DNA of 64,000 bases from RPQJ01 sp963754125 (GTDB lineage Bacteria; Pseudomonadota; Gammaproteobacteria; Steroidobacterales; Steroidobacteraceae), in assembly GCA_963754125.1 (NCBI GenBank), contig CAVWEX010000007.1:62001-126000 (forward strand), in the 5' to 3' direction. Below, in pieces: positions 31,081 through 38,974 of the stretch (positions within the stretch are counted from its first letter, which is position 1; every line of letters starts with the position of its first letter). Position numbers and translations under genes: made by a program. The notes beneath the pieces were generated by a model. That model searched no databases. It was not told where the DNA came from and was given only the letters and a program-made list of their open reading frames with translations.

Positions 31081-32694
31081 ATGCGCGTCCTGATGATCCA
31101 ACCCAACTACCACTGCGGCGGCGCGGAAATCGCCGGCAACTGGCCGCCGGGCTGGGTCGCCTACATCGGCGGCGCGCTCAAGTCGGCGGGCATCACCAAC
31201 GTCCGCTTCGTCGACGCGATGACCAACGACATCCCGGACGACAAGCTGGCGGAACTCATTCGCCTGAACGCGCCGGATGTCGTGCTCGCGACGGCCATCA
31301 CGCCGATGATCTACCAGGCGCAGAAGACGCTCGAGATTGCGAGGCGGGAGGTGCCCGGCTGCGTGACCGTGCTCGGCGGCATCCATCCGACCTTCATGTA
31401 TGCGCAGGTCCTCGGCGAGGCGCCGTGGATCGACTACATCGTGCGCGGCGAGGGCGAGGAGATCGCCGTCGAGCTGCTGCAGGCCATCCAGGACGGCACG
31501 CACCTCGAGCGCCGCCGCGAGATCCGTGGCATCGCCTTCCTCGAGGACGGCAAGCTCGTGGCCACGCCCGCGCGGCCCGTGATCCGCGACCTCGACGCGC
31601 TGACGCCCGACTGGTCGCTGCTCGAGTGGGACAAGTACATCTACATCCCGCTCGGCTGCCGCGTGGCCGTGCCGAACTTCGCGCGCGGCTGCCCGTTCAC
31701 CTGCCGCTTCTGCTCGCAGTGGAAGTTCTGGCGCAAGTACCGCACACGCGACCCGAAGAAGTTCGTCGACGAGATCGAGATCCTGGTTCGCGAGTTCAAG
31801 GTGGGCTTCTTCATCCTCGCCGACGAGGAACCCACCATCAACCGCCGCAAGTTCGTCGCGCTGTGCGAGGAGCTGATCCGGCGCGATCTCGGCGTGAAGT
31901 GGGGCATCAACACGCGCGTCACCGACATCCTGCGCGACCGCGAGCTGCTGCCACTGTTCCGCAAGGCGGGCCTCGTGCACGTCTCGCTCGGCACCGAGGC
32001 CGCCGCGCAGCTCAAGCTCGACCGCTTCCGCAAGGAAACGACGATCGAGCAGAACAAGCTCGCGATCAAGCTCATCAAGGACGCCGGCATGGTCGCCGAG
32101 GCCCAGTTCATCATGGGCCTCGAGAACGAGACGGCCGAGACGATCGAGGAGACCTACCGGCTCGCCCAGGACTGGAAGCCGGACATGGCGAACTGGAACA
32201 TGTACACGCCGTGGCCGTTCGCCGAGCTGTTCGAGGAGCTCGGCGACAAGGTCGAGGTGCGCGACTACGCGAAGTACAACTTCGTCACGCCGATCATCCA
32301 GCCCGAGGAGATCACGCGCGACCAGGTGCTGAAGGGCGTGATGCGAAACTACGCGCGCTTCTACATGCGCAAGAGCTTCCTCGAATACCCGTGGACGCGC
32401 GACCCCTTCAAGCGGCGCTACCTGATGGGTTGCCTGAAGGCGTTCGCAAAGACCACCTGGACCAAGAAGTTCTACGACCTCGAGCGCCTCAAGTTCAACG
32501 GCGCCAACGCGCATTGGGAGCTCGGCTTCGACGAGACCAAGGTGCTCGACGCCGGGCAGATTGCCGCGATCAAGCGCAGCCGCCCCGACCTCGCGGCCGA
32601 CGTGAACTTCAGGGGCACGCCGGTCAAGGTGATGGCCTGCGGCGGCGGCCCCGAGGCGCCTCCGGAGCCACTCGAGGCACTCGAGTCGCGGTGA
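31081..32694 (+). CDS. bchE: Anaerobic Mg-protoporphyrin IX monomethyl ester oxidative cyclase
   Basis: A 537-residue radical-SAM enzyme that closes the isocyclic ring E without oxygen, using water-derived oxygen and a cobalamin cofactor. An N-terminal B12-binding-like domain (from MRVLMIQPNYHCGGAEIAG) precedes the radical SAM domain with the 4Fe-4S motif C204-x3-C208-x2-C211 (CPFTCRFC). Length and sequence match BchE. GGGAG sits about seven bases before the ATG. It is co-translated with bchJ (GTGA overlap). The genome also carries the aerobic AcsF, so both cyclases coexist. Confidence 0.96.
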   Translation: MRVLMIQPNYHCGGAEIAGNWPPGWVAYIGGALKSAGITNVRFVDAMTNDIPDDKLAELIRLNAPDVVLATAITPMIYQAQKTLEIARREVPGCVTVLGGIHPTFMYAQVLGEAPWIDYIVRGEGEEIAVELLQAIQDGTHLERRREIRGIAFLEDGKLVATPARPVIRDLDALTPDWSLLEWDKYIYIPLGCRVAVPNFARGCPFTCRFCSQWKFWRKYRTRDPKKFVDEIEILVREFKVGFFILADEEPTINRRKFVALCEELIRRDLGVKWGINTRVTDILRDRELLPLFRKAGLVHVSLGTEAAAQLKLDRFRKETTIEQNKLAIKLIKDAGMVAEAQFIMGLENETAETIEETYRLAQDWKPDMANWNMYTPWPFAELFEELGDKVEVRDYAKYNFVTPIIQPEEITRDQVLKGVMRNYARFYMRKSFLEYPWTRDPFKRRYLMGCLKAFAKTTWTKKFYDLERLKFNGANAHWELGFDETKVLDAGQIAAIKRSRPDLAADVNFRGTPVKVMACGGGPEAPPEPLEALESR

Positions 32695-33338
32695 GCCCCG
32701 AGGCCGAGGGCCGCATCGGCCCGAACGCCGTCACCCGCCTTGCCGAGGCGCTGGACGAGCTTTACGGACCGCCCGCTACGGACGCCGTCTTCGGGGCGGC
32801 GGGGTTGCTGCGCTACCGGCAGGCGCCGCCCTCGACGATGGTGGACGAGGCCGTGGTGACCGCACTGCACGCGGCGCTGCGCAGGACGCTCGTGCGTCCG
32901 GACGCCGCGGCCGTCGCCCGACGAGCCGGGGCGCTCACCGGCGACTACCTGCTCGCCAACCGCATCCCGGCCCCGGTGCGCGCGCTGCTGCGCAGCCTGC
33001 CCGCGCCCTGGGCTGCACGGCTGCTGGTGCGCGCCATGGCGTCGCACGCCTGGACCTTTGCCGGCAGCGGTGCGTTCGGCGCGGTCGCAATCTCCGGCCG
33101 TTCCAGGTCCGTCGTGATTGCGCGGCCGGAGGACGGATCGGGCCGCCCGCGGCTGGAACTCTTCGTTGGCAGTTGCCCGCTATGCCGCGGGTCCGCCGCG
33201 CCCGCGCCCGTCTGCGACTACTTCGCGGCCACCTTCGAACGGCTGTTCGCGGCTCTCGTCTCGCGCTCGGCCCGGGTGCACGAGACCTCCTGCCAGGCGA
33301 CCGGGGCAAGCGCCTGTCGCTTCGAGGTGCGGTGGTGA
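32691..33338 (+). CDS. bchJ: V4R-domain protein BchJ (bacteriochlorophyll 4-vinyl reductase-type)
   Basis: A 215-residue protein starting at a GTG that overlaps the bchE stop (GTGA). The C-terminal half is a 4-vinyl-reductase (V4R) domain with the Cys-containing endings VGSCPLCRGS, VHETSCQATGASACRFEV and AATFERLF. BchJ was first named an 8-vinyl reductase. Later work on other species assigns that activity to BciA/BciB or to COR, and BchJ is thought to help deliver substrate to Mg-chelatase or methyltransferase steps. It is coupled to bchE. Confidence 0.87.
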   Translation: MSPEAEGRIGPNAVTRLAEALDELYGPPATDAVFGAAGLLRYRQAPPSTMVDEAVVTALHAALRRTLVRPDAAAVARRAGALTGDYLLANRIPAPVRALLRSLPAPWAARLLVRAMASHAWTFAGSGAFGAVAISGRSRSVVIARPEDGSGRPRLELFVGSCPLCRGSAAPAPVCDYFAATFERLFAALVSRSARVHETSCQATGASACRFEVRW

Positions 33339-33356
33339 GGCCTTCCCGGGGCAGGC

Positions 33357-33623
33357 TCAGCGCTGCCAGCGACGCGCGAGATCGGCGAGGTGTGCGAACA
33401 GCGCGACGGCGAGGTAGGGCGCCGGCGCGAGCGGGTCGGGATCGACGAGCGCCGCGCGCAGCGCCAGCAGCAACAGCGCTCCCGCAGCGAGGTTGAGCGC
33501 GAGGTCCAGCGGCCGGATGCCGCGCCCGCCGCGGCGGTGGTAGAGCCCGAGGACGACCGCCTCGAGAAGCATGAATCCCAGGATCAGCTCGACGATGCGC
33601 CCGCTGGCGAACAGTTCCCTCAT
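33357..33623 (-). CDS. Small three-helix membrane protein of unknown function, last gene of the bchG operon
   Basis: An 88-residue hydrophobic protein with three probable membrane segments (about residues 8-26, 38-58 and 66-82) joined by short charged loops (YHRRGGRGIRPLD). The start at 33623 (MRELFASGRIVEL) begins the first helix; longer in-frame starts read through the neighbouring gene. I do not recognise a named family. Position 16 bases after the preceding small ORF and on the same strand as bchG-bchP suggests a role in pigment or membrane assembly. Confidence 0.68.
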   Translation of the reverse strand: MRELFASGRIVELILGFMLLEAVVLGLYHRRGGRGIRPLDLALNLAAGALLLLALRAALVDPDPLAPAPYLAVALFAHLADLARRWQR

Positions 33624-33639
33624 CGCGGAATGCCGAACA

Positions 33640-33837
33640 CTACATGTCGTAGCGGCCCCGCGCCGCATCGAGGGTGCGGTCCACGAACGTGCGGACGCGG
33701 TCTGCCAGCGTGTTGGCAGGCCGCGAGGCCGCCACCGCGGCACTGGCCTGCGCCCCTGCCGTGGCGCGTGGCGCCGCCTGTGTCGCGTGGCCGCGATCGA
33801 AATGCACCGCAGTCGCCGACTTGCTCATCGTTCGCAT
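33640..33837 (-). CDS. Small Ala-rich protein of unknown function in the bchG operon
   Basis: A 65-residue product: a basic start MRTMSKSATAVHF, an Ala-rich low-complexity middle and an amphipathic charged C-terminus (ADRVRTFVDRTLDAARGRYDM without the first residue). The start is chosen at 33837 because GGGGAG lies six bases upstream; an ATG at 33861 precedes that site. No membrane segment and no recognised family. It lies between bchP and the three-helix membrane gene with short gaps, so it could be a real small gene, but coding is not certain. Confidence 0.5.
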   Translation of the reverse strand: MRTMSKSATAVHFDRGHATQAAPRATAGAQASAAVAASRPANTLADRVRTFVDRTLDAARGRYDM

Positions 33838-33886
33838 GGTCATCTCCCCGTGAATACGCATCCCGTCATTGTCTCCACCCGGCCGC

Positions 33887-35083
33887 TCACGCCCGCACCA
33901 GCCCCAGCAGGTGCCCGAGGTCCTTAGCGAAGATGCGCGCGTGGGCCATTGGCCGTCCGCGCACCAGCTTCTTGTGCATGTACGCCTGCCAGGTGAGCTG
34001 CTGCACGTCCGGGTCCCTGCAGATGCTCACGAAGCGCTCGCGGCGCTTGTCGGAGGAATACCAGAAGCGCTGCATCATCCCGAGCACCCAGAACACGCGC
34101 CCGTGGTCACGCATGAAGCGGCGACGCACGGTGGCGAGCGCGCGCCGGTTACCAGTCGCGAGCAGCTCGTCCACCCCTTCGGCCGCGAGCCGGCCGCTCG
34201 CCATGGCGTAATAGATCCCCTCGCCCGAGGCGGGCGCGACGACGCCCGCGGCGTCACCGACCACCACGACGTCCCGGCCGTTGTCCCAGCGCGCCAGCGG
34301 GCGCAGCGGGATGGGCGCGCCCTCGCGGCGCACCGTCTCGAGCTCGTCGAGGCCGCTCGACCGACGCAAGTCGGTGACCGCGCTGCGAAGTGAGAATCCC
34401 TTGTGCGCACTACCGACGCCGACGCTCAGGGTGTCGCCGTGCGGAAAGACCCAGGCATAGAAGTCGGGGGACAGTCGCCCCTGGTAGTACACGTCGCAGC
34501 GCTCGCCGTCGTAGTCGGCGGCGCCCCCGCGTGGCGCACGGACGATCTCGTGGTAGGCAGCGACGAACGGCATCTGTGTCGCGCCGGGCACGCACTGGCG
34601 GGCCACGCCCGACTGCGCACCGTCGGCGCCGATCACTGCGTGCGCACGCACTTCGCGCAGCTCGCCGCGGTCGGTGGGGTGGTTCGATCGGTACTGCACC
34701 CGTGCCGTGCCGTCTGCATCTCGTTCGATGCGCTCGCAGGTCCCGAGCCGACGCACTGCGCCCGCGCCCTCGGCGCGGCAGCGCAGCCATTCGTCGAACC
34801 GGCAGCGGTCCACCATGCCGACATAGCCGCCGTCGATCGGCATGTCCACGCGGCGCTCTGACGGCGCGACCATGCGTGCGGAGGTGATGTGCGCGACCAG
34901 TTGTTCGTCCGGAATCGCGAAGTCGGCGATGAGCCGGGGCGGGATCGCACCGCCGCAGGGCTTGATGCGCCCGCCGCGATCGAGCAGCAGCACCGATCGG
35001 CCGAGACGCGCAAGGTCGGTGGCTGCCGTGGCGCCCGCCGGGCCGCCGCCGACGACCACTGCATCGAAGGACTCCACGCTCAT
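33887..35083 (-). CDS. bchP: Geranylgeranyl (bacterio)chlorophyll reductase
   Basis: A 398-residue flavoprotein that reduces the geranylgeranyl tail of bacteriochlorophyll to phytyl. The N-terminus has the FAD dinucleotide fold VVVGGGPAGATAATDL, followed by KPCGGAIPPRL, which is diagnostic of ChlP/BchP. A second FAD motif, VVVVGDAAGVVAPASGEGI, is present, and a C-terminal region with LGMMQRFWYSSDKRRERFV. The start is at 35083 with GAGGAG seven bases upstream. It lies ten bases after the PucC-like gene in the bchG operon. Confidence 0.95.
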   Translation of the reverse strand: MSVESFDAVVVGGGPAGATAATDLARLGRSVLLLDRGGRIKPCGGAIPPRLIADFAIPDEQLVAHITSARMVAPSERRVDMPIDGGYVGMVDRCRFDEWLRCRAEGAGAVRRLGTCERIERDADGTARVQYRSNHPTDRGELREVRAHAVIGADGAQSGVARQCVPGATQMPFVAAYHEIVRAPRGGAADYDGERCDVYYQGRLSPDFYAWVFPHGDTLSVGVGSAHKGFSLRSAVTDLRRSSGLDELETVRREGAPIPLRPLARWDNGRDVVVVGDAAGVVAPASGEGIYYAMASGRLAAEGVDELLATGNRRALATVRRRFMRDHGRVFWVLGMMQRFWYSSDKRRERFVSICRDPDVQQLTWQAYMHKKLVRGRPMAHARIFAKDLGHLLGLVRA

Positions 35084-35093
35084 GCGTCGCTCC

Positions 35094-36473
35094 TCACTGG
35101 CGTGCCCAGGCGCCGGCCAGGGTTCGCGGTGCCGCCGGCGTGATGTGGGTCGCGGTCTGCATCCCGTCCGGCGCCGGCGCGCCCACGGCACGCTTCGCCA
35201 TCTGCGCGGCGGCGAGGAACACCAGCGCCTCGGCTGCGAACACGATCGCGTAGGCCGCCACGTTGGTATCGAGAAGTGCGCGCGCGAGGTCGACCGCGCC
35301 GGTGCCGAGGAGCCCGCCGACCGCGAAGGCGATGGCCTGTGCCCCGCCCCACAGGCCCATGCGGATGCCTTCGGTGCCCGGGCGCCCGGCGCTCGCGAGC
35401 GCCATCATCGAGCCGATCGCGGCCACCGCGAACGCACCATTCGCCAACCCGAGCAGGAACACGGAGGGACGCAGCGGCCACGCCGGCCCGACGAAGCCCG
35501 CGAGCGCGAGTCCGGCGAGCGCGGCCGCGGAGGCGACGCAGCCGCCGATGGTCCAGGCGCGCAGCGAGCCCAGGCGCCGTCCGCCGAGTGCGGTCGAGCA
35601 CAGCCCGACGAGCAGCATGCCGGCCAGCACGCCTCCGTTCTGCACGCCCGACAGCCGCGTCGACTCACCCGGCGTGAGTCCGAACACGAGGCCGGCGAAG
35701 GGCTCGAGAATCAGGTCCTGCGCGCTGTAGGCCAGCATCGACACGAACACGAACACCGTGAAGCGTCGCGCCTGCGGCTCGGCCCACACGTCGCGGAGGG
35801 CCGCCCGGAAGTCGCCACTCGCCGCGGGCTCACCGGCGACCTCGGCCGCAATGGCGTGCGAGGCCGGAGCGACGCTTTCGACGTTTCGAACCGCGAACAG
35901 CGCGAGGACGAACGCCGACACGCACACCGCCGTGGCCACCGCCACGAGGCGCGCACTCGAGAACGGATCGAGGAACTGCCCGGCGACCCCAGCGGTCACG
36001 ATGAAGCCCACGATCATCATCACCCACACCACGGTGGCCGCCGCCGCTCGCCGCTCGGGGGCGACCTGCTTCGCGAGCAGCGCGAGCAGCGTCGTGCCAG
36101 CCGCGCCGACGCCGAGGCCGATCATCACGAACGCCGCCACGGCGAGCGCGATGCCCGCCGCGAGGTTCACCTCCATCCACGCGGTGGCGATCGCCGCGGC
36201 GATGCCGCCGAGCGCGAGCACGGCCATGCCGCCCACGATCCACGGTGTGCGCCGCCCGCCGACGTCCGAGCCGTGGCCGAGCCGCGGCCGCAGCATCTGC
36301 AGCACGTGGTGCAGCGCCACGAGCGCGCCGGGCAGCAGCGCCGGAAGCGCGAGCTCGACGACCATCACGCGGTTCAGCGTCGAGGTGGTCAGCACCACGA
36401 TCGCGCCGAGCGCGGTCTGCACCAGTCCCAGCCGCACGATGCCGAGCCAGCCGAGGTGCGCGGCCGCGCTCAC
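35094..36473 (-). CDS. PucC/LhaA-family MFS transporter-like protein (Bch2/orf428 type)
   Basis: A 459-residue membrane protein with about 12 helices of the major-facilitator PucC group, annotated elsewhere as the bacteriochlorophyll synthase 44.5-kDa chain or orf428. Family signs are VVLTTSTLNRVMVVELALP and the RPRLGHGSDVGGRRTPWI loop. Family members assist light-harvesting assembly or pigment delivery. The GTG start at 36473 overlaps the bchG stop (GTGA), giving tight coupling to the pigment synthase. A second PucC-family gene (lhaA) is downstream of bchM. Confidence 0.9.
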   Translation of the reverse strand: MSAAAHLGWLGIVRLGLVQTALGAIVVLTTSTLNRVMVVELALPALLPGALVALHHVLQMLRPRLGHGSDVGGRRTPWIVGGMAVLALGGIAAAIATAWMEVNLAAGIALAVAAFVMIGLGVGAAGTTLLALLAKQVAPERRAAAATVVWVMMIVGFIVTAGVAGQFLDPFSSARLVAVATAVCVSAFVLALFAVRNVESVAPASHAIAAEVAGEPAASGDFRAALRDVWAEPQARRFTVFVFVSMLAYSAQDLILEPFAGLVFGLTPGESTRLSGVQNGGVLAGMLLVGLCSTALGGRRLGSLRAWTIGGCVASAAALAGLALAGFVGPAWPLRPSVFLLGLANGAFAVAAIGSMMALASAGRPGTEGIRMGLWGGAQAIAFAVGGLLGTGAVDLARALLDTNVAAYAIVFAAEALVFLAAAQMAKRAVGAPAPDGMQTATHITPAAPRTLAGAWARQ

Positions 36474-37378
36474 GCCAGCACCGCCGAGCGCAGCGCGAAC
36501 GCGCTCACGAGCATGCCGAGCACGTAGAGACCGACGCCGGCGCCGCTGTACCCGACCGCGCGAGCGACCGGGTCCACGAGGAATCGCTTCATGAGCAGCA
36601 GCTGCGCAGCGAGCAGCACGGTGACGGCCGCTGCATGCACCGCGTGGCCCCAGCCGACAAGACACGCGATGACGACCAGCTGCGGCACCGCCATCACGAC
36701 GCACGCAAGCCTCGCCGCGCCTTGCACGCCGAGTTGCACTGGCAGCGATGCGATGCCCATACGCCGATCACCGGCGATGGACTTGAAGTCGTTCAGCGTC
36801 ATGATGCCGTGCGCGCCGATGCTGTACAGCACGGCCAGCACGATGACCGGGGCGGATGGCAGCGCGGCCGCCATGACGGCCGCGCCGGTGAACCACGGCA
36901 GCCCTTCGTAACATGCGCCGACCGCCGCATTGCCCCACCAGCCGTTGCGCTTGAGGCGGAACGGCGGTGCGCTGTAGGCCCACGCGAGCGCGAGGCCCAC
37001 CGTCGCCGCAACGAACGTCCAGGTGCCGATGGCGGCCGCGACCGCGAGCGACAGCAGGGTCCAGGCGATCGCGATCACGAGACCCCAGCGACCCGGCACG
37101 CGCCCCGAGGGAATCGGCCGTTGCGGCTCGTTGATCGCGTCCACGTGGCGGTCGAACCAGTCGTTGACGGCCTGGCTGGTGCCGCAGACGAGCGGCCCTG
37201 CGAGCAGCACGCCGAGCGTGATGTCGGGCCAGCGTCCGTCGGTCGCGAGACCGGCGGATACGATGCCGCAACCATAGGCCCACATCGGCGGAAACCACGT
37301 GATCGGCTTGAGCAGTTCGACCACGGCCGGCAGCGCCGGGACGGTCACCGGGACGATGGCGGGGATGGGGCGGGCCAT
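36470..37378 (-). CDS. bchG: Bacteriochlorophyll synthase (bacteriochlorophyllide a prenyltransferase)
   Basis: A 302-residue UbiA-type membrane prenyltransferase that esterifies bacteriochlorophyllide with geranylgeranyl diphosphate. The diphosphate-binding motif NDWFDRHVDAINEPQRPIPS is intact, and the second motif DFKSIAGDRRMG is present. LLKPITWFPPMWAYGCG near the N-terminus is diagnostic. About eight or nine hydrophobic segments. The ATG at 37378 is chosen; a GTG about ten codons in would also fit, because the predicted promoter leaves almost no leader. It is the first gene of the bchG-pucC-like-bchP unit. Confidence 0.95.
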   Translation of the reverse strand: MARPIPAIVPVTVPALPAVVELLKPITWFPPMWAYGCGIVSAGLATDGRWPDITLGVLLAGPLVCGTSQAVNDWFDRHVDAINEPQRPIPSGRVPGRWGLVIAIAWTLLSLAVAAAIGTWTFVAATVGLALAWAYSAPPFRLKRNGWWGNAAVGACYEGLPWFTGAAVMAAALPSAPVIVLAVLYSIGAHGIMTLNDFKSIAGDRRMGIASLPVQLGVQGAARLACVVMAVPQLVVIACLVGWGHAVHAAAVTVLLAAQLLLMKRFLVDPVARAVGYSGAGVGLYVLGMLVSAFALRSAVLA

Positions 37379-37385
37379 GGCTCGG

Positions 37386-37426
37386 AAAGTACGCTTGACA
37401 CTTTTATGTGTCAAGCATGATTTACA
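37386..37426 (-). promoter_or_regulatory. bchG promoter with PpsR/CrtJ box and long inverted repeat
   Basis: On the minus strand TTGACA (37414-37409) and TACTTT (37391-37386) are 17 bases apart. A perfect TGT-N12-ACA box (37409-37426) covers the -35. Overlapping it is an inverted repeat with nine-base perfect arms, GCTTGACAC and GTGTCAAGC, around a six-base AT spacer (37393-37416), spanning the spacer and -35. Both are well placed to block or recruit polymerase. Predicted transcription would begin within a few bases of the bchG ATG, so the mRNA may be nearly leaderless. Confidence 0.72.
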
Positions 37427-37503
37427 CTCGTCGAGTGTATCCGGGACCGCGCGCCCGGGACGTCCGGCGGCGCGCACCGCGAGTCACCGCCGGGAGAGAA
37501 GTC

Positions 37504-38919
37504 TCAGTTGGCGCTCTCGACCTGGTCGAGTTCTCCGAGCCCGTACCGGCGCAGCTTGACGTAGAGGCTTTGGCGGCTGAGGCCGAGCAGGTCGGCGGCG
37601 GTCGCCCGGTTGTCGTTCGACAGCTCGAGCGCCGCCTCGATGCACAGGCGCTCGATCATGTCCGTGGTCTCGCGCACGAGGTCCTTGAGCGGCACCCGTC
37701 CCACGAGCTCGGTCATCTGCTTCACCGAGCGCGGCAGTTCCTGCTCGCGCCGCGGCGCCCCGGACAGCCGCGACGACACGTCCCGGATGCTGAAGCCGAA
37801 GCTGGCGTCCTTGCCGCGCGGTGCGGCGACGGCGCAGATCTCGACGTCGGCCTGGGAGCCATGGCTGCCCTGGATCGCGGTCGAGAACATGCGCACGGTG
37901 CCGTGCTCGCGCAGGCTGGCGAGCAGCACGTTCAGGTCCACGCCCGGGCGACCGAGCCAGCGATCGAGCGTCGCGTTGAGCGCCTGCTGCTCGCTGCTCA
38001 GCTCCGCCATGTCGAGGAACGCACGGTTGGCTGACAGGATGCGACCTTCGCTGTCGGTGACCACGAAGCCGTCGGGCAGCGTCTCGACGAGGTCGAGCAC
38101 CCGGGAGCCGACCGACGCGGTCGCGGCATCGCCCGTCACGATGGACGCGGCGCGGACCAGCAGGTAGGACGAGCGATCCTCGCGGAACAGCGACGCGGAG
38201 ACACGGAACTCGCGCGAGCCGTCGGCGAGGCCGACGCGCGCCTCGTCGGTGCGACCGGCGACCCGGGCGGCCGCGAGCAGCGATTCGAGCGCAGCGCGGC
38301 CGTCGTCGTCGAAGTGCTCGGCCAGGGAATGGCCGATGAGGCGACGCATCGGCGCCTGCAGAAGGTCGGCAGCCGCCGGATTGGCCTCGATGACGCGGCC
38401 GCTGGAGGCATCGACCACCAGCACGGCCTCCGAGGCGATCTGGAACAGCATCCGGTAGCGGGTCTCGGCGTGGCGCAGCTTCGCGTACTCGCGTTCCATG
38501 GACTGCTGCGCATTGACCAGGCGCTGCTGCAGCGTCGCAACGGGACGCAGGTCGCGACCGACCGCCATGATCCGGCCCGAGACGCCGACCCTCACTGCGG
38601 AGTAGCTGATGGGGATGTCGGGACCCTGGCTCGCCGGGTGATTCACCTGCCGCCAGCGCGGAGCGGCCTGGTCCGCGGCGTCTTTGAGCAGCGCCTCGAT
38701 CTTCGGGCGGGTCTCGACCGTGACGGTGTCGGCCCAGGGCCGACCCTGCCACTTGCCGTCGATCGCTTCGCGCAGGTCGTCGTTGCTGCACGTCAACTCC
38801 CGGATCACGCCCTTGCGGTCGACGATCAGGGAAACGTCCATGGCGGCAACCACGAGCGCGACGGCGGCCTGGGCCTCCTCCGGGTCGAGCGCTGCCTTGA
38901 CCACGCTGGTACGCTTCAA
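37504..38919 (-). CDS. ppsR: PpsR/CrtJ redox-responsive repressor of photosynthesis genes
   Basis: A 471-residue regulator with an N-terminal PAS-like region, a Gln-rich linker, two further PAS domains and a C-terminal Fis-type helix-turn-helix (AADLLGLSRQSLYVKLRRYG). The Cys just before the helix-turn-helix (RLCIEAALEL, Cys426) corresponds to the redox Cys described in CrtJ/PpsR. The frame has no ATG near the conserved start, so a TTG at 38919 is used; GGAGGAG lies ten bases upstream. Family members repress bch, crt and puc genes at TGT-N12-ACA boxes when oxygen is present. Confidence 0.94.
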   Translation of the reverse strand: MKRTSVVKAALDPEEAQAAVALVVAAMDVSLIVDRKGVIRELTCSNDDLREAIDGKWQGRPWADTVTVETRPKIEALLKDAADQAAPRWRQVNHPASQGPDIPISYSAVRVGVSGRIMAVGRDLRPVATLQQRLVNAQQSMEREYAKLRHAETRYRMLFQIASEAVLVVDASSGRVIEANPAAADLLQAPMRRLIGHSLAEHFDDDGRAALESLLAAARVAGRTDEARVGLADGSREFRVSASLFREDRSSYLLVRAASIVTGDAATASVGSRVLDLVETLPDGFVVTDSEGRILSANRAFLDMAELSSEQQALNATLDRWLGRPGVDLNVLLASLREHGTVRMFSTAIQGSHGSQADVEICAVAAPRGKDASFGFSIRDVSSRLSGAPRREQELPRSVKQMTELVGRVPLKDLVRETTDMIERLCIEAALELSNDNRATAADLLGLSRQSLYVKLRRYGLGELDQVESAN

Positions 38920-38944
38920 TTCCGCATCACTCCTCCAGACTCCC

Positions 38945-38960
38945 GGGGGACGATGCCCCC
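38945..38960 (-). repeat. G/C hairpin between ppaA and ppsR
   Basis: A five-base arm GGGGG and its complement are separated by six bases, in the 55-base gap after the ppaA stop and before ppsR. There is no U-tract, so it is not a clear intrinsic terminator, but it could attenuate or stabilise the intercistronic message and set the ratio of antirepressor to repressor. Confidence 0.4.
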
Positions 38961-38974
38961 AAACTCTCAGCCGC

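Noticed and set aside
30970..32514. N-terminal extension of the secreted hydrolase reaching into bchE antisense
   Set aside because: The domain and signal peptide start near 30969; the upstream part is antisense to the conserved bchE.
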